Below are positions 44,601 through 53,175 of a stretch of 64,000 nt of DNA, one piece after another. Made by a program: the position numbers and the translations under genes. This DNA is from Pelagibaculum spongiae (lineage in GTDB: Bacteria; Pseudomonadota; Gammaproteobacteria; Enterobacterales; Pelagibaculaceae): contig NZ_QDDL01000009.1 in assembly GCF_003097315.1 (NCBI RefSeq), positions 62,001-126,000 on the forward strand, given 5' to 3'. A model generated the notes under the pieces. It had not been told where the DNA came from. It saw only the letters and a program-made list of their open reading frames with translations, and ran no database searches. Every line of letters begins with the position of its first letter. The first letter of the stretch is position 1.

Positions 44601-44760
44601 GGCCTTCGGCCTTGGCGGTGAATCACTGCTGTGGTCACCTGTGGCAACGGCGATTGTTTGGGGACTGTTTTTCTCATCATTCCTGACGCTATTTATTATT
44701 CCAGCGCTCTATCAAATGTCGATGAGAAAAGCAGCTAGGAAATTACAGGAACAACAGTAG
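41626..44760 (+). CDS. RND-family efflux pump permease
   Basis: The 1044-residue AcrB-like transporter has 12 predicted membrane helices and two large periplasmic loops. The proton-relay aspartates are in ISLGMLVDDAVVVVESIHYK near residue 410. Other family blocks are PREQDPTVNFNWVQITTVLP at the N-terminus and LYTLYGIVALAGIAVNSSIV in the second half. It starts at GTG with GGAG upstream. The closest broad group looks like the HAE-type drug pumps rather than metal pumps. The stop codon lies inside the left arm of a palindromic repeat. Confidence 0.93.
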   Translation: MWLKKLIENHVTTNLVFLLILLSGTFVYSQLPREQDPTVNFNWVQITTVLPGATAEDVEKKVTDVLEESLEGLQDIKFVSSTSRENLSSILVRFQDIDDDRFEKRIADLRREISSAEADLPDAAKQPNIFEITTANAFPTATVVLTAPSDGENLRRQARAVEKDLARIPGVDRVQPTGLRSPEIHILFDPVRIQSLGLSPTDIANSVQGYFVDSSAGTIDVNSRQWLIRVNGTTDNPEQLAQLPISRMMPGNNSSNDSANNNREIRLGDIAQIVRAREKAARLVSYQGQPAVMFAVMKQAESNTLELVDRIVQFIDNRNRLKNELGVEYILIDDQTSITRSALDTMQTNAIYGLFLVLLVSWLFLGSRISFLVTIGIPFTLAGTFIVLQQLGQTLNTSVLLAIVISLGMLVDDAVVVVESIHYKLRRGIESKVAAWTGLLEVIKPVTASVLTTMAAFLPLMLLPGILGKFMMVIPLVVTTALAISLIEAYWMLPGHVLAAKVSFKNPSRVDKTRQRMIHKIQVRYGFALLKILRHPRKTLAGLVLLFALAMSALASGMIRMDFFASDTLRIFYINIDMPASSSLNSTLELVKRVEKTANARLEDGEARSVVSYAGQQFTDTAPRFGNQVGQVLISLNPQQENMRSVEAIIESMRPGVEKIVGAQSISFLKLAGGPPTSKPVSIKLRGDDFNQIRAAADTLSSFMNNDPRFTDINDDDEPGSQGLTLKLNSDAINRLGISPSEVRRTINMLANGEIISSLQSQGDSVSLRLKSLATSQGPYQDLQAFLDLSLTAPNGQIVPLRELVIAEKSRVKGNIFHYNFLRTITIEADIDKQLTDTVQANTVLRDFWQTIAADYPTINPDYTGELDDINESLDAIGGLFLFGIGLMYLILATQFQSYFQPMMILVSVPLAFIGVVLGLIVSGNPLSLYTLYGIVALAGIAVNSSIVLISTANDNLRKGMTLIHAIFYASRRRMLPIMITTLTTIAGLFSLAFGLGGESLLWSPVATAIVWGLFFSSFLTLFIIPALYQMSMRKAARKLQEQQ

Positions 44761-44841
44761 GTTTGATGAGTGTTAACGAAATCAGACATCTAGACATAAA
44801 GCGCAAGGTGTCTGATTTAGCTTGCGGCTCATCAAACCTAC
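44757..44841. repeat. Nested palindromic repeat at the end of the RND pump gene
   Basis: Outer arms GTAGGTTTGATGAG (44757-44770) and CTCATCAAACCTAC (44828-44841) are perfect complements. Inside lie AAATCAGACA (44779-44788) and TGTCTGATTT (44809-44818), also perfect complements. The stop TAG of the pump gene (44758-44760) is part of the left arm. It could act as a terminator or mRNA-end stabiliser and has the form of a REP/MITE-like unit. Confidence 0.88.
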
Positions 44842-44857
44842 GCAACTGGAATAATTT

Positions 44858-45910
44858 ATGCTGCTGTTAATTATTTATATTCTGATCGCACTAGGGTTTT
44901 CTTTTTTATGCTCAGTACTCGAAGCAGTACTTCTGAGTATTTCTGATGGCTATATTGCGGCTGAAGTTAAAAATAACAGCCCTGCCGGAAAACGCTGGAA
45001 GCATCTGAAAGCAGAAATTAATCGCCCACTCGCGGCCATTTTGACCTTAAATACCGTAGCCCACACCTTGGGTGCTGCCGGTGCAGGCGCCCAAGCAGCG
45101 GTGGTTTTTGGTTCAGATGCAGTGGGTATTGCTTCAGCGATTCTTACGCTATTGATTCTGGTTTTTTCTGAAATTATCCCTAAAACCCTCGGTGCTGTTT
45201 ATTGGCGAGCATTGGCTCCGGCCTCATCTTTAGCTTTAATCGTTATGACTCGGCTATTGCACCCCTTTGTCATCATGTCGGAAAAAATTACTCGCAGTAT
45301 TTCTAGCAAAGAACATCAGAAGGGTTTTAATCGACAGGAGCTGGCAGCAGTGGCTGAGCTAAGCGCCCAAGAAGGCCATATTGATTTACGGGAATCACAA
45401 TTAGTCAAAAACTTGTTTGGCTTACAAAAGGCCACAGTGGCAGATGCGATGACACCAAGAAATGTTTTATTCAGTCTATCAGAGCAATTAACGGTCATTG
45501 AATATATAGGGCAATATCGGCAGAAAAAATTCTCTCGGATTCCAATTTATAAAGATCGACCCGAGCAAATTACCGGCTATGTATTACGCAGTGAAATATT
45601 ACAAAGCTTCGCCGACAACCAACCAAAACTAACACTTTCTGAATTGGTTCGCCCGCTGAAAACAGTACCTGACACTCTCAAATTACCCGATGCATTTGAA
45701 GACAGCCTAAAGAAAAAACTACATATCGCACTGGTGATTGATGAATACGGCGATATTAAAGGCGTCATCACTTTGGAAGATTTAATCGAAACCTTGCTAG
45801 GCATGGAAATTGTCGATGAGCACGACCAAGCACAAGACATGCAACAGCTTGCACGGCGTTTATGGCGCAAACGCGCACGGACAATGGGCATTGAAATAGA
45901 ACGTGCGTAA
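44858..45910 (+). CDS. CNNM-type transporter (DUF21 plus CBS pair)
   Basis: The 350-residue membrane protein has an N-terminal DUF21 domain with about four helices (residues 1-140, with LNTVAHTLGAAGAGAQA and FSEIIPKTLGAVYW). A CBS-domain pair follows (VADAMTPRNVLFSL; IALVIDEYGDIKGVITLEDL). Such proteins are linked to Mg2+ or Co2+ export or homeostasis. It lacks the CorC/HlyC C-terminal domain of longer relatives and ends shortly after the second CBS with a basic tail. Not a haemolysin despite older names. Confidence 0.9.
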   Translation: MLLLIIYILIALGFSFLCSVLEAVLLSISDGYIAAEVKNNSPAGKRWKHLKAEINRPLAAILTLNTVAHTLGAAGAGAQAAVVFGSDAVGIASAILTLLILVFSEIIPKTLGAVYWRALAPASSLALIVMTRLLHPFVIMSEKITRSISSKEHQKGFNRQELAAVAELSAQEGHIDLRESQLVKNLFGLQKATVADAMTPRNVLFSLSEQLTVIEYIGQYRQKKFSRIPIYKDRPEQITGYVLRSEILQSFADNQPKLTLSELVRPLKTVPDTLKLPDAFEDSLKKKLHIALVIDEYGDIKGVITLEDLIETLLGMEIVDEHDQAQDMQQLARRLWRKRARTMGIEIERA

Positions 45911-45951
45911 TTAAAATACATCTACCGGTGTAACTGAAGAAAAATAATAAA

Positions 45952-46404
45952 ATGACGATTTCAGACTTTATTTTAAAACCCGGTTTATTTAGCTATCAGC
46001 TAATATCTGAAGATCAGCAACTTACTTATCGCTGCCAGCTATTCTCACTCTCGGGTTCTATCGCTAACTCACAAGGAAACACGCTGGCAACGATTAAACG
46101 TACCAGCTGGTGGCACTATCAGTTTGAAATAACCACCGGCATAGATCGTTATCAATTCAAACGTTCGGGCGGTGATTCAACACTTCAATCCGTTACTTCA
46201 AAACTTTGCTATCGAGCTGGCCTTGATGGTGATTTTTATGATCGCCAAGGCAAACCCTTGTCTTCCTTGAAATGTTCAAGACTATTGAGAAAAAACTACG
46301 TTTTAAGTATCGATCATTGTCAGGATCAGCCTGCTCTATTGATGGCAATATGTACCCTATTCAAGATCGGTTTTGAAACAAGCAATGCCATCTCAGGCGG
46401 ATAA
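45952..46404 (+). CDS. Hypothetical protein
   Basis: The 150-residue soluble protein is rich in beta-strand-like segments (FSYQLISEDQQLTYRCQLFS, WWHYQFEITTGIDRYQFKR). It ends in a mildly hydrophobic stretch. The alternating pattern is faintly like the LURP/tubby C-terminal fold, but that is a guess. It follows the CNNM gene by 41 bp on the same strand, so co-transcription is likely. Confidence 0.6.
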   Translation: MTISDFILKPGLFSYQLISEDQQLTYRCQLFSLSGSIANSQGNTLATIKRTSWWHYQFEITTGIDRYQFKRSGGDSTLQSVTSKLCYRAGLDGDFYDRQGKPLSSLKCSRLLRKNYVLSIDHCQDQPALLMAICTLFKIGFETSNAISGG

Positions 46405-46735
46405 AACCTTCTTACTTTTTACTTCTTGATATGCCCCTTCTCACACTCAACCAAACATCTGTTGATCGTACAGCTGGCTAGCATTACGGTCTAAATGCTT
46501 CATTCACTAAGCTGCTGTCACCATCAGTGACTACTAAAACTCAATAAGATCATATCCTTTTGATTTGTAGCCTAGGCACTTTGAAAAATATCCGTTATTC
46601 TTACCACTGACTGATCAGTCGGTCACGGATCAAAGCACAACTGATCTTACTTGCTGCATACGCTCAAACCAGCTCAGGCTTCAATACATATTGCGGTGGT
46701 TTGGATAAAAAATAACCAATAAAGGAGCTCAGCAA
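46405..46735. promoter_or_regulatory. Regulatory region of the aldehyde dehydrogenase with a TetR-type palindrome
   Basis: GACTGATCAGTC at 46609-46620 is a perfect 12-bp palindrome. It extends to the TetR-operator-like TGACTGATCAGTCGGTCA (46608-46625), about 115 bp before the dehydrogenase start. The TetR-type gene downstream is the natural candidate to bind it. TTGAAA at 46581-46586 may be part of the promoter, but no clean -10 is seen. No gene in this gap. Confidence 0.6.
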
Positions 46736-48175
46736 ATGTCTGAATCTCAAGCAACCTTCCAGGGTGCGAATTCACCAGCACAGCAGATGCAGAATTTGCT
46801 GACTCGTCAACGCCAGCAGTATCAACTCAATCCGATGCCTTCTCTCAGCAGTCGAAAGCAACAACTAATCGAGCTGAAAAAAGCCATTTTGCGTAACCAA
46901 GATAAGCTGTGTAAGGCACTGGACGAAGATTACGGCCAACGTAGCCAATACGACACACTGATCTCTGATTTACTACCGGCAATTGCAGGTCTTAATTACA
47001 GCGTTAAAAATCTTAAAAAGTGGATGAAACCTAGCCGTCGGCATGCCGGTTTGCTGTTGTCACCTGCTTCAGTAAAAGTGCATTACCAGCCATTGGGCGT
47101 TGTCGGCATTGTAGTGCCTTGGAATTTCCCGGTAATGCTAAGCCTTGGCCCACTCACCGCAGCCTTGTCAGCCGGCAATCGGGCAATGATAAAACTCAGT
47201 GAGTTCACTCCAAAAACCAATACCGTCATTCGCGAAGTCTTGGCATCGGTATTCACTGAAGATCAGGTTGCAGTATTTGAAGGTGAAGCCGATATTGCTT
47301 CAGAATTTACTAAATTAAATTTTGATCATCTACTATTCACCGGATCGACCGCAGTGGGTAAACACGTGATGCGTGCCGCTGCTGATAACCTGACTCCAGT
47401 AACACTTGAGTTGGGTGGTAAGTCACCGGTGATTATTGCAGATGACATAGATTTGGATTTAGCTGTAGAACGACTTATTTTTGGTAAATGCATGAACGCA
47501 GGTCAAATCTGTGTTGCTCCAGATTATGTTTTAATCCCTGAAGGTAAACAGCAAGCATTTATTGAAGCCTATAAAAAAGCTTTTACAAAAATGTATCCAA
47601 AAGGTGTTTCTAGCAAAGATTACAGTTCGGTAGTCAATCAGCGCCAGTTCAAACGCTTGCGCGATTGGATGGCCGATGCACAAGCCAAGGGTGCTTCGAT
47701 TATTCCGGCCCATGCCAGTGCGATTGATGATTTACAACATCGAATGGTGACACACCTTATTATTGATACAAAAGACGATATGACATTGATGCAAGAAGAG
47801 ATCTTCGGCCCTCTACTGCCAATTATTCCATATCAGAGCCTTGATCAAGCCATTCAATATGTTCAGGCGCGCCCTCGTCCATTAGCACTTTATTTAATGA
47901 GCATGGATCCGCAAATTCAAAAGCAGGTCACCGAACAGTGCCATGCTGGCGGAATGTGTATTAACGAATCGTTACTACATGTTGGTGCAGACGACGCACC
48001 ATTTGGTGGTGTTGGCCCATCAGGAATGGGGCATTACCACGGCAAGGAAGGTTTCTTAACTTTCTCTAAGGCAAAGACGGTACTCAAAGCAGGTAAGTTT
48101 GGCACCGGTAAGTTAGTACACCCTCCTTATGGAAAGTTAGTGCAAAAGATTATATTAAAAACGTTTATGCGTTAG
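46736..48175 (+). CDS. Aldehyde dehydrogenase, coniferyl-aldehyde dehydrogenase-like
   Basis: An NAD(P)-dependent aldehyde dehydrogenase of 479 residues. Visible motifs are the cofactor site VVPWNFPVMLSLGPLTAALS, FTGSTAVGKHVM, the general-base Glu in TLELGGKSPVI and the catalytic Cys in CMNAGQICVAPDYVL near residue 258. The ending GHYHGKEGFLTFSKAKTVLK is typical of the class 3-like branch to which coniferyl aldehyde dehydrogenases belong. No lignin-related genes are near, so the true substrate may be fatty or other aldehydes. A TetR-type gene follows in the same direction. Confidence 0.88.
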   Translation: MSESQATFQGANSPAQQMQNLLTRQRQQYQLNPMPSLSSRKQQLIELKKAILRNQDKLCKALDEDYGQRSQYDTLISDLLPAIAGLNYSVKNLKKWMKPSRRHAGLLLSPASVKVHYQPLGVVGIVVPWNFPVMLSLGPLTAALSAGNRAMIKLSEFTPKTNTVIREVLASVFTEDQVAVFEGEADIASEFTKLNFDHLLFTGSTAVGKHVMRAAADNLTPVTLELGGKSPVIIADDIDLDLAVERLIFGKCMNAGQICVAPDYVLIPEGKQQAFIEAYKKAFTKMYPKGVSSKDYSSVVNQRQFKRLRDWMADAQAKGASIIPAHASAIDDLQHRMVTHLIIDTKDDMTLMQEEIFGPLLPIIPYQSLDQAIQYVQARPRPLALYLMSMDPQIQKQVTEQCHAGGMCINESLLHVGADDAPFGGVGPSGMGHYHGKEGFLTFSKAKTVLKAGKFGTGKLVHPPYGKLVQKIILKTFMR

Positions 48176-48245
48176 TTTTTCGGCGGCAGCTAATATTATG
48201 CTGCCGCTAACTTTAAAGTAAATTTAATTTTAAGCAGGCAATACC

Positions 48246-48830
48246 ATGACTGTAGTTTCCAATAAACGACAGCAACTTCTTGATGCAGCACTTGAGCTTT
48301 TGGTAGAACAAGGTATCCAAGGTGCGGCTACCTCAAAAATAGCCAAAACAGCCGGTGTCGCAACGGGAACCCTGTTTCATCATTTTCACAGCAAACAAGA
48401 ATTAATTAATCAGCTGTATCTGGATATTAAGTCTCAGCTAGCTGAAGCGATGACTAAACCACTGTTAGAAATTGAAGATTTATCTGATTTAAAAAACACC
48501 ACAAAAACCATGTGGAACGCTGCAATTGACTGGAGTATTGCCAACCCTCTCAAGTTGCGATTTTTCCTGCAGTTTTATCATTCACCACATCTAGATAGTG
48601 AAATCCGCGCCAAAGCGATGAATGAAATCCTTGGTTTTATCGGGTTATTATTAAAACAAGGTGTCGAAAGAGGCATTATGGCAGAATACCCTGAAGACCT
48701 GATTTTAGATTTATGCCAAGGTCAGTTTTTATCCACTGCAGCATTTTTAATTGAAAACCCAGACAAGGCTTTCGCTGATGAATACCGACATGCTGCATTT
48801 AGTGTTTTTTGGAATGCCATTCGTATTTAA
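48246..48830 (+). CDS. TetR-family transcriptional regulator
   Basis: The 194-residue repressor has an N-terminal HTH (SKIAKTAGVATGTLFHHFHS, residues about 30-50) with the family start RQQLLDAALELLVEQGIQGA. A helical ligand-binding domain follows. It lies 70 bp after the aldehyde dehydrogenase and probably controls the pair through the palindrome at 46608-46625. Ligand unknown. Confidence 0.92.
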   Translation: MTVVSNKRQQLLDAALELLVEQGIQGAATSKIAKTAGVATGTLFHHFHSKQELINQLYLDIKSQLAEAMTKPLLEIEDLSDLKNTTKTMWNAAIDWSIANPLKLRFFLQFYHSPHLDSEIRAKAMNEILGFIGLLLKQGVERGIMAEYPEDLILDLCQGQFLSTAAFLIENPDKAFADEYRHAAFSVFWNAIRI

Positions 48831-48921
48831 TTATTGATATTTAATCGAACTAAGTAAAAAATCGAACCGTTTTCCAAAGCATTTGTCTATGCTGCAACCT
48901 ATTTGGAACAAAAGCAATCAT

Positions 48922-49284
48922 ATGAAAAATATAAAAATAGTTTTCCTTTCCAGCTTTTTGTTTTCTGCTGCGACAATCGCAGGTGAAGTGGATGTTGTTG
49001 ATGCCAAAGTCACTAAAAACAACGATGGCAGCTACGATTTTTCTGTTAGTTTATTGCATGCAGATAGTGGCTGGGACCATTATGCCAATCGCTGGGAATT
49101 ATTAGATAACCAGCAGAACATTTTAGCGACTCGAACCTTGCACCACCCACATGAAAATGAACAGCCGTTTACCCGCTCACTTCATCGAGTAAAAATTCCA
49201 GCCGGCGTAAAACAAATTCTAGTCAGAGGGCACGATTTAGTTCATGGCTATGGCGGCAAGCAAATGACTATTGAATTAAACTGA
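48922..49284 (+). CDS. Small secreted protein of unknown function
   Basis: From ATG 48922 the product is 120 residues with a signal peptide (MKNIKIVFLSSFLFSAATIA, cut before GEV). The frame is open further upstream to 48883, but that extension would hide the signal peptide. The mature part has a beta-sandwich look with conserved-looking SLLHADSGWDHYANRWELLD and RGHDLVHGYGGKQM, rich in His, Trp and Tyr. It resembles small periplasmic proteins seen in marine gammaproteobacteria, but I cannot name the family. Confidence 0.75.
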   Translation: MKNIKIVFLSSFLFSAATIAGEVDVVDAKVTKNNDGSYDFSVSLLHADSGWDHYANRWELLDNQQNILATRTLHHPHENEQPFTRSLHRVKIPAGVKQILVRGHDLVHGYGGKQMTIELN

Positions 49285-49310
49285 ACTGAACTGAACTGAA
49301 CTGAACTGAA
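49281..49310. repeat. Pentanucleotide tandem repeat (CTGAA)6
   Basis: Six exact CTGAA copies begin at the stop codon of the secreted-protein gene. Every frame through this repeat meets TGA within 15 bases, so copy-number change would hardly alter the protein. Confidence 0.9.
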
Positions 49311-49335
49311 AACTAGCTGAACAAATAGCACGCAT

Positions 49336-49369
49336 AAAAAAGCCCAACATTTAACTGCTGGGCTTTTTT
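49336..49369. terminator. Bidirectional intrinsic terminator
   Basis: AAAAAAGCCCA / TGGGCTTTTTT closes a 12-nt loop between the secreted-protein gene and the convergent bamD gene. Confidence 0.9.
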
Positions 49370-49383
49370 AAATATTATGGCCG

Positions 49384-50115
49384 CTACAAACCATTATCCT
49401 TTCGGATCGTCTTAACTTCCTTTACTAGGTTATCAAGCTTTAGTTCTTTATAGCTTCGCTCAAGAATATTCAGCGCTTTTTCTAACTGATCACTTCGGCC
49501 ATATTGCTCGACAACATAACGGGCACGTTTTGCCGCAGACAACCAAGCACCTTTTCGGATATAAAATTCAGCAGCGTGCAGTTCACTCTGGGCCAATTCG
49601 TTACGCAAATAAATCATCCGCTGGCGAGCATCATCGGCATATTTACTGTCCGGATATTCTTCGAGCAAAGTGCGGAAATCAGAAAACGCTTGATAGATTG
49701 CTGATGCATCGCGACTGCTGCGATCTAGATTAACGGTATTGGTAATAAAGCCACGGCCACGACCAAAATTGGCCATGCCTTTCATATAAGTTACATAAGC
49801 TACCTGCTCGCTACCCGGATGCAAACGCGCATAGCGATTGGCAGTACTCACCACTTCATCAAACTGGTCAAAACCATAATAAGCACTGATCAGGTCCAAC
49901 TGTGCCTGGCGCGCATATTCACCAAACGGATAATAGGTTTCCAGCTCTTCAAGATCCTTGATTGCCAATTCGTAGCTGTTGCTCGATAGGTAATCACTCG
50001 CAGATTGATAAATTTCTGCTGCTGGACGAATGGGGGTAACTTCATCCTCAGGATTCGATGCACAGCCTGCCAGCAGGCTGATCAGCACAAGTGCTGCCAG
50101 ACGTGTTTTGAACAT
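49384..50115 (-). CDS. bamD: Outer membrane assembly lipoprotein BamD
   Basis: An essential BAM-complex lipoprotein of five TPR-like repeats, located on the inner face of the outer membrane. I start at ATG 50115 (243 residues). It gives the lipoprotein signal MFKTRLAALVLISLLAGC with the lipobox LLAGC. The frame is open upstream to 50313 but would remove the signal. Family blocks are YETYYPF-like ELETYYPFGEYARQAQLDLI, AYYGFDQFDEVVSTANRYAR and KGMANFGRGRGFI. It is divergent from rluD, as in many gammaproteobacteria. Confidence 0.97.
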   Translation of the reverse strand: MFKTRLAALVLISLLAGCASNPEDEVTPIRPAAEIYQSASDYLSSNSYELAIKDLEELETYYPFGEYARQAQLDLISAYYGFDQFDEVVSTANRYARLHPGSEQVAYVTYMKGMANFGRGRGFITNTVNLDRSSRDASAIYQAFSDFRTLLEEYPDSKYADDARQRMIYLRNELAQSELHAAEFYIRKGAWLSAAKRARYVVEQYGRSDQLEKALNILERSYKELKLDNLVKEVKTIRKDNGL

Positions 50116-50220
50116 AAAAGACTTAACCTTCGACAGTTTCTTGATGATAGGGCTTTCCAGACGATCAAGCCTATAGTAAAAAGCCTCTCTCATAAAGACT
50201 GCAGCAGTGCACATTGACAT

Positions 50221-51183
50221 ATGCCACAACAAATCCGGCTCGAAGCTACAATTCCTGATGATTTTTACGGCAAACGGCTGGATCAGGCAATGGCGGAACT
50301 CTTCCCCGATCATTCCCGCGGCCGTTTACAAGGCTGGATAAAATCCGGCGAAGCCACCCTAAATGGAAAAAAACACAAACCAAAAGATAAGGTTATCGGT
50401 GGCGAAGAAGTAAAAGTCAGCGCAGAACTGCAAGAAGATTTCACCATGGAAGCGGAAGATATCCCGCTAGATATCGTATATCAGGACGATTATCTGCTGG
50501 TAATTAACAAAGCAGCCGACATGGTAGTTCACCCAGCAGTCGGCAACTACAGCGGCACCATGCTCAACGGCCTGTTACATCACGTGCCTGAAGTTCGCGT
50601 GTTACCTCGCGCAGGTATCGTCCATCGGTTAGATAAAGAAACCAGCGGCCTTCTGGTGGTTGCCAAGACCATTGAGGCGCACACCGCATTGGTTGAACAG
50701 CTACAACAACGCGCATTCTTGCGTCAGTACTTAGCGATTGCCCAAGGTAATGTGATTAGCGGTGCAAAAATAGAAGCCCCGATTGGTCGTCACCCAACCA
50801 ACCGAATCAAGATGGCGGTAGTGACCAATGGTTCAGCTAAAGAAGCCATTACCAATTTTCGTTTAGCTGAAAAATTCCGGCTGGCTACCGAAGTAATCTT
50901 AAAATTAGAAACTGGACGTACTCACCAAATTCGCGTTCACATGGCACACATTGGCCACCCGCTGATGGGTGACCCGCTGTATTCCGGTCGATTCCAGATT
51001 CCTCGCGCCATGACACCTGAGCATCTGGAAATCTTAAAAGGCTTCAAACGTCAGGCACTGCATGCACAACTACTCGGCCTAGAGCACCCAATCACCGGCG
51101 AGTGGATGGAATGGCAAGTAGAGCCACCAGAAGATTACAAAAATTTGAAAGCGATGTTGATTGAAGATTTAGCGAATCATTAA
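50221..51183 (+). CDS. rluD: 23S rRNA pseudouridine synthase RluD
   Basis: Makes pseudouridines 1911, 1915 and 1917 in helix 69 of 23S rRNA. The 320-residue protein has an N-terminal S4-like RNA-binding domain (KRLDQAMAELFPDHSRGRLQ) and the catalytic motif AGIVHRLDKETSGLLVVAKT with the active Asp. The family block TGRTHQIRVHMAHIGHPLMGDPLY follows. The bamD-rluD divergent arrangement is well conserved. A strong terminator follows. Confidence 0.97.
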   Translation: MPQQIRLEATIPDDFYGKRLDQAMAELFPDHSRGRLQGWIKSGEATLNGKKHKPKDKVIGGEEVKVSAELQEDFTMEAEDIPLDIVYQDDYLLVINKAADMVVHPAVGNYSGTMLNGLLHHVPEVRVLPRAGIVHRLDKETSGLLVVAKTIEAHTALVEQLQQRAFLRQYLAIAQGNVISGAKIEAPIGRHPTNRIKMAVVTNGSAKEAITNFRLAEKFRLATEVILKLETGRTHQIRVHMAHIGHPLMGDPLYSGRFQIPRAMTPEHLEILKGFKRQALHAQLLGLEHPITGEWMEWQVEPPEDYKNLKAMLIEDLANH

Positions 51184-51193
51184 TTTTCAAAAC

Positions 51194-51227
51194 AAAAAAA
51201 CCGGCATTTATAAATGCCGGTTTTTTT
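51194..51227 (+). terminator. Intrinsic terminator after rluD
   Basis: The perfect palindrome AACCGGCATTTATAAATGCCGGTT has an A-run before and a T-run after it. Confidence 0.93.
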
Positions 51228-51420
51228 ATATTTTTTGAATTCAAACCTTAAGCTTAAAGTCGCAGAAACTTAATATTATTCTGATCGTAGTAGATTAGAA
51301 AATCTCAAATACTTTCTGACGGATAATGCAAAACATGGATATCAACAATCACCGCGAATGATGTAAACATCTTGAAATAAAAGAATTGCTTCTAGCCCAA
51401 TCCAATTTATGTAGACTGCC

Positions 51421-51603
51421 GTAGGTTGCACTGAGCAGCCGTAGGCGCGAACTGCAACTTGACCGTGGTTCAATTAATTCCAACTACTAATTTTTAGACT
51501 TATCCGATCGGTATTTGTGACAATACCCGGCATATTGTTTGCCGGGTATTTATGGAAATCCCCGAAAGTTGTAGGTCGCGCCTAGCGCTCCGTACAACCT
51601 ACT
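51421..51603. repeat. Intergenic repeat unit with GTAGGTTG/CAACCTAC ends
   Basis: GTAGGTTGCACTGAGCAGCCGTAGG at the left and CGCGCCTAGCGCTCCGTACAACCTAC at the right have inverted ends. In between is a stable hairpin AATACCCGGCA / TGCCGGGTATT at 51521-51552. The unit lies downstream of aspA and rluD. The ends are like those at 44757 and 55896. Confidence 0.65.
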
Positions 51604-51608
51604 TTAAA

Positions 51609-53054
51609 TCAACTTGCCGCATTATCTTCATCAAAGAACAAACGCGCTTTATATTCAGGGTGCAACAAGTTCGCTGCAGACAAAATATCATCCAGTTGCT
51701 GTTCGTCCATCAAGCCACGCGCCAGCACTACTTCTTTAACGCTCTTGCCGGTTTGTGCACAAATTTTACCGACAATATCGCCTTCGTGGTGGCCAATAAA
51801 CGGATTTAAATAAGTGACAATGCCAATGGATTTATAAACGAATTGTTCGCAAACTTCTTTATTGGCGGTAATGCCATCGATGCATTTCTCACGCAAGGTA
51901 TCGCAAGCATTGCCTAGCAGCTCGATCGATTCAAACATGCTTTGACCAATCACCGGCTCCATTACATTTAATTGCAACTGGCCAGCTTCTGCCGCCATAG
52001 TTACAGTAATGTCGTTACCAATCACTTTAAAGCAAACCTGGTTGACCACTTCTGGAATCACCGGATTAACTTTTGCTGGCATAATAGAAGAACCGGCCTG
52101 CATTTCTGGTAAATTAATTTCGTTTAAACCCGCACGCGGGCCAGAAGATAATAAACGCAGATCATTACACACTTTAGACATCTTCACTGCCAGGCGCTTT
52201 AACGCACTGTGCACCATTACATAGGCACCACAGTCTGAAGTCGCTTCTACCAAATCTTCTGAAAGTACACATGGTAAGCCGGTCACTTCAGCCAGTCGCT
52301 TGACTGCTAATTCAGAATAACCGCGCGGTGCATTAACACCTGTGCCAATTGCTGTTGCGCCTAAATTCATTTCCAGTAAAAACTCACTGGTGCGCATTAA
52401 GTTTTTCACTTCTTCTTTTAATAAAACACTGAAGGCATGAAATTCTTGACCGAGACTCATCGGCACAGCATCTTGTAGTTGGGTACGGCCCATTTTCATG
52501 ATATCGACAAAGTCACGGGCACGCTTATCAAACGACAGCTGCATTAACTCTATGCGTTCCGCTAGTTTCACCACACTGTTATAAACAGCAACCCGGAAAC
52601 CCGTTGGATAAGCATCGTTGGTGGATTGACTTTTATTCACATGATCATTCGGGTTGATCACATCATAATTGCCTTTCTGTTCACCGAGCATTTCTAATGC
52701 GACATTGGCGATCACTTCATTGGTGTTCATATTCACCGAAGTACCGGCACCGCCCTGGAAAACATCGGAAGGAAACTGATCCATTGCTTTGCCGGTTTGT
52801 AACATCAAATCACAAGCGGCAACAATCGCTTTAGATACTTTAGATGGAATGGTGTGCAGCTCACCATTAGCCAGCGCACAGGCTTTTTTGGTTAGTACCA
52901 TTCCGCGTACAAATTCCGGCACATCAGAGATGGTCACGCCAGAAATTTTAAAGTTTTCGATCGCTCGCTGGGTGTGAATACCGTAATAGGCATCAGCAGG
53001 AATTTGTCTTTGTCCCAACAGGTCTTCTTCAGTGCGGGTAATCATCTGGTTCAT
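51609..53054 (-). CDS. aspA: Aspartate ammonia-lyase AspA
   Basis: Converts L-aspartate to fumarate and ammonia. The 481-residue protein has the fumarase/aspartase signature [11 protein letters not shown] near residue 325. It also has [33 protein letters not shown] and the C-terminal region [20 protein letters not shown]. It lies 121 bp downstream of an aspartate/glutamate racemase gene on the same strand, so the racemase and aspA may form a D-/L-aspartate degradation unit. Confidence 0.97.
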   Translation of the reverse strand: MNQMITRTEEDLLGQRQIPADAYYGIHTQRAIENFKISGVTISDVPEFVRGMVLTKKACALANGELHTIPSKVSKAIVAACDLMLQTGKAMDQFPSDVFQGGAGTSVNMNTNEVIANVALEMLGEQKGNYDVINPNDHVNKSQSTNDAYPTGFRVAVYNSVVKLAERIELMQLSFDKRARDFVDIMKMGRTQLQDAVPMSLGQEFHAFSVLLKEEVKNLMRTSEFLLEMNLGATAIGTGVNAPRGYSELAVKRLAEVTGLPCVLSEDLVEATSDCGAYVMVHSALKRLAVKMSKVCNDLRLLSSGPRAGLNEINLPEMQAGSSIMPAKVNPVIPEVVNQVCFKVIGNDITVTMAAEAGQLQLNVMEPVIGQSMFESIELLGNACDTLREKCIDGITANKEVCEQFVYKSIGIVTYLNPFIGHHEGDIVGKICAQTGKSVKEVVLARGLMDEQQLDDILSAANLLHPEYKARLFFDEDNAAS

Positions 53055-53175
53055 TTACTTCTACCTCAAACTCTTGGCAGTCAAAGAGTGAGAAAATTAA
53101 ATTAATGGTTATTTATTCCTAAGCCACTTCAAACTGCAGAGACTCACATTTTGAATCGACCTAGATATCATTTTA

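Noticed and set aside
44858-45910. Haemolysin annotation for the DUF21-CBS protein
   Set aside because: The name is historical; the domains are those of CNNM/CorC-like ion transport proteins.
50116-50313. N-terminal extension of bamD to an upstream ATG
   Set aside because: It would bury the lipoprotein signal and lipobox; ATG 50115 gives a normal BamD.
51521-51552. Hairpin AATACCCGGCA/TGCCGGGTATT as the aspA terminator
   Set aside because: It lacks a T-run on the aspA strand; treated as part of the intergenic repeat unit instead.
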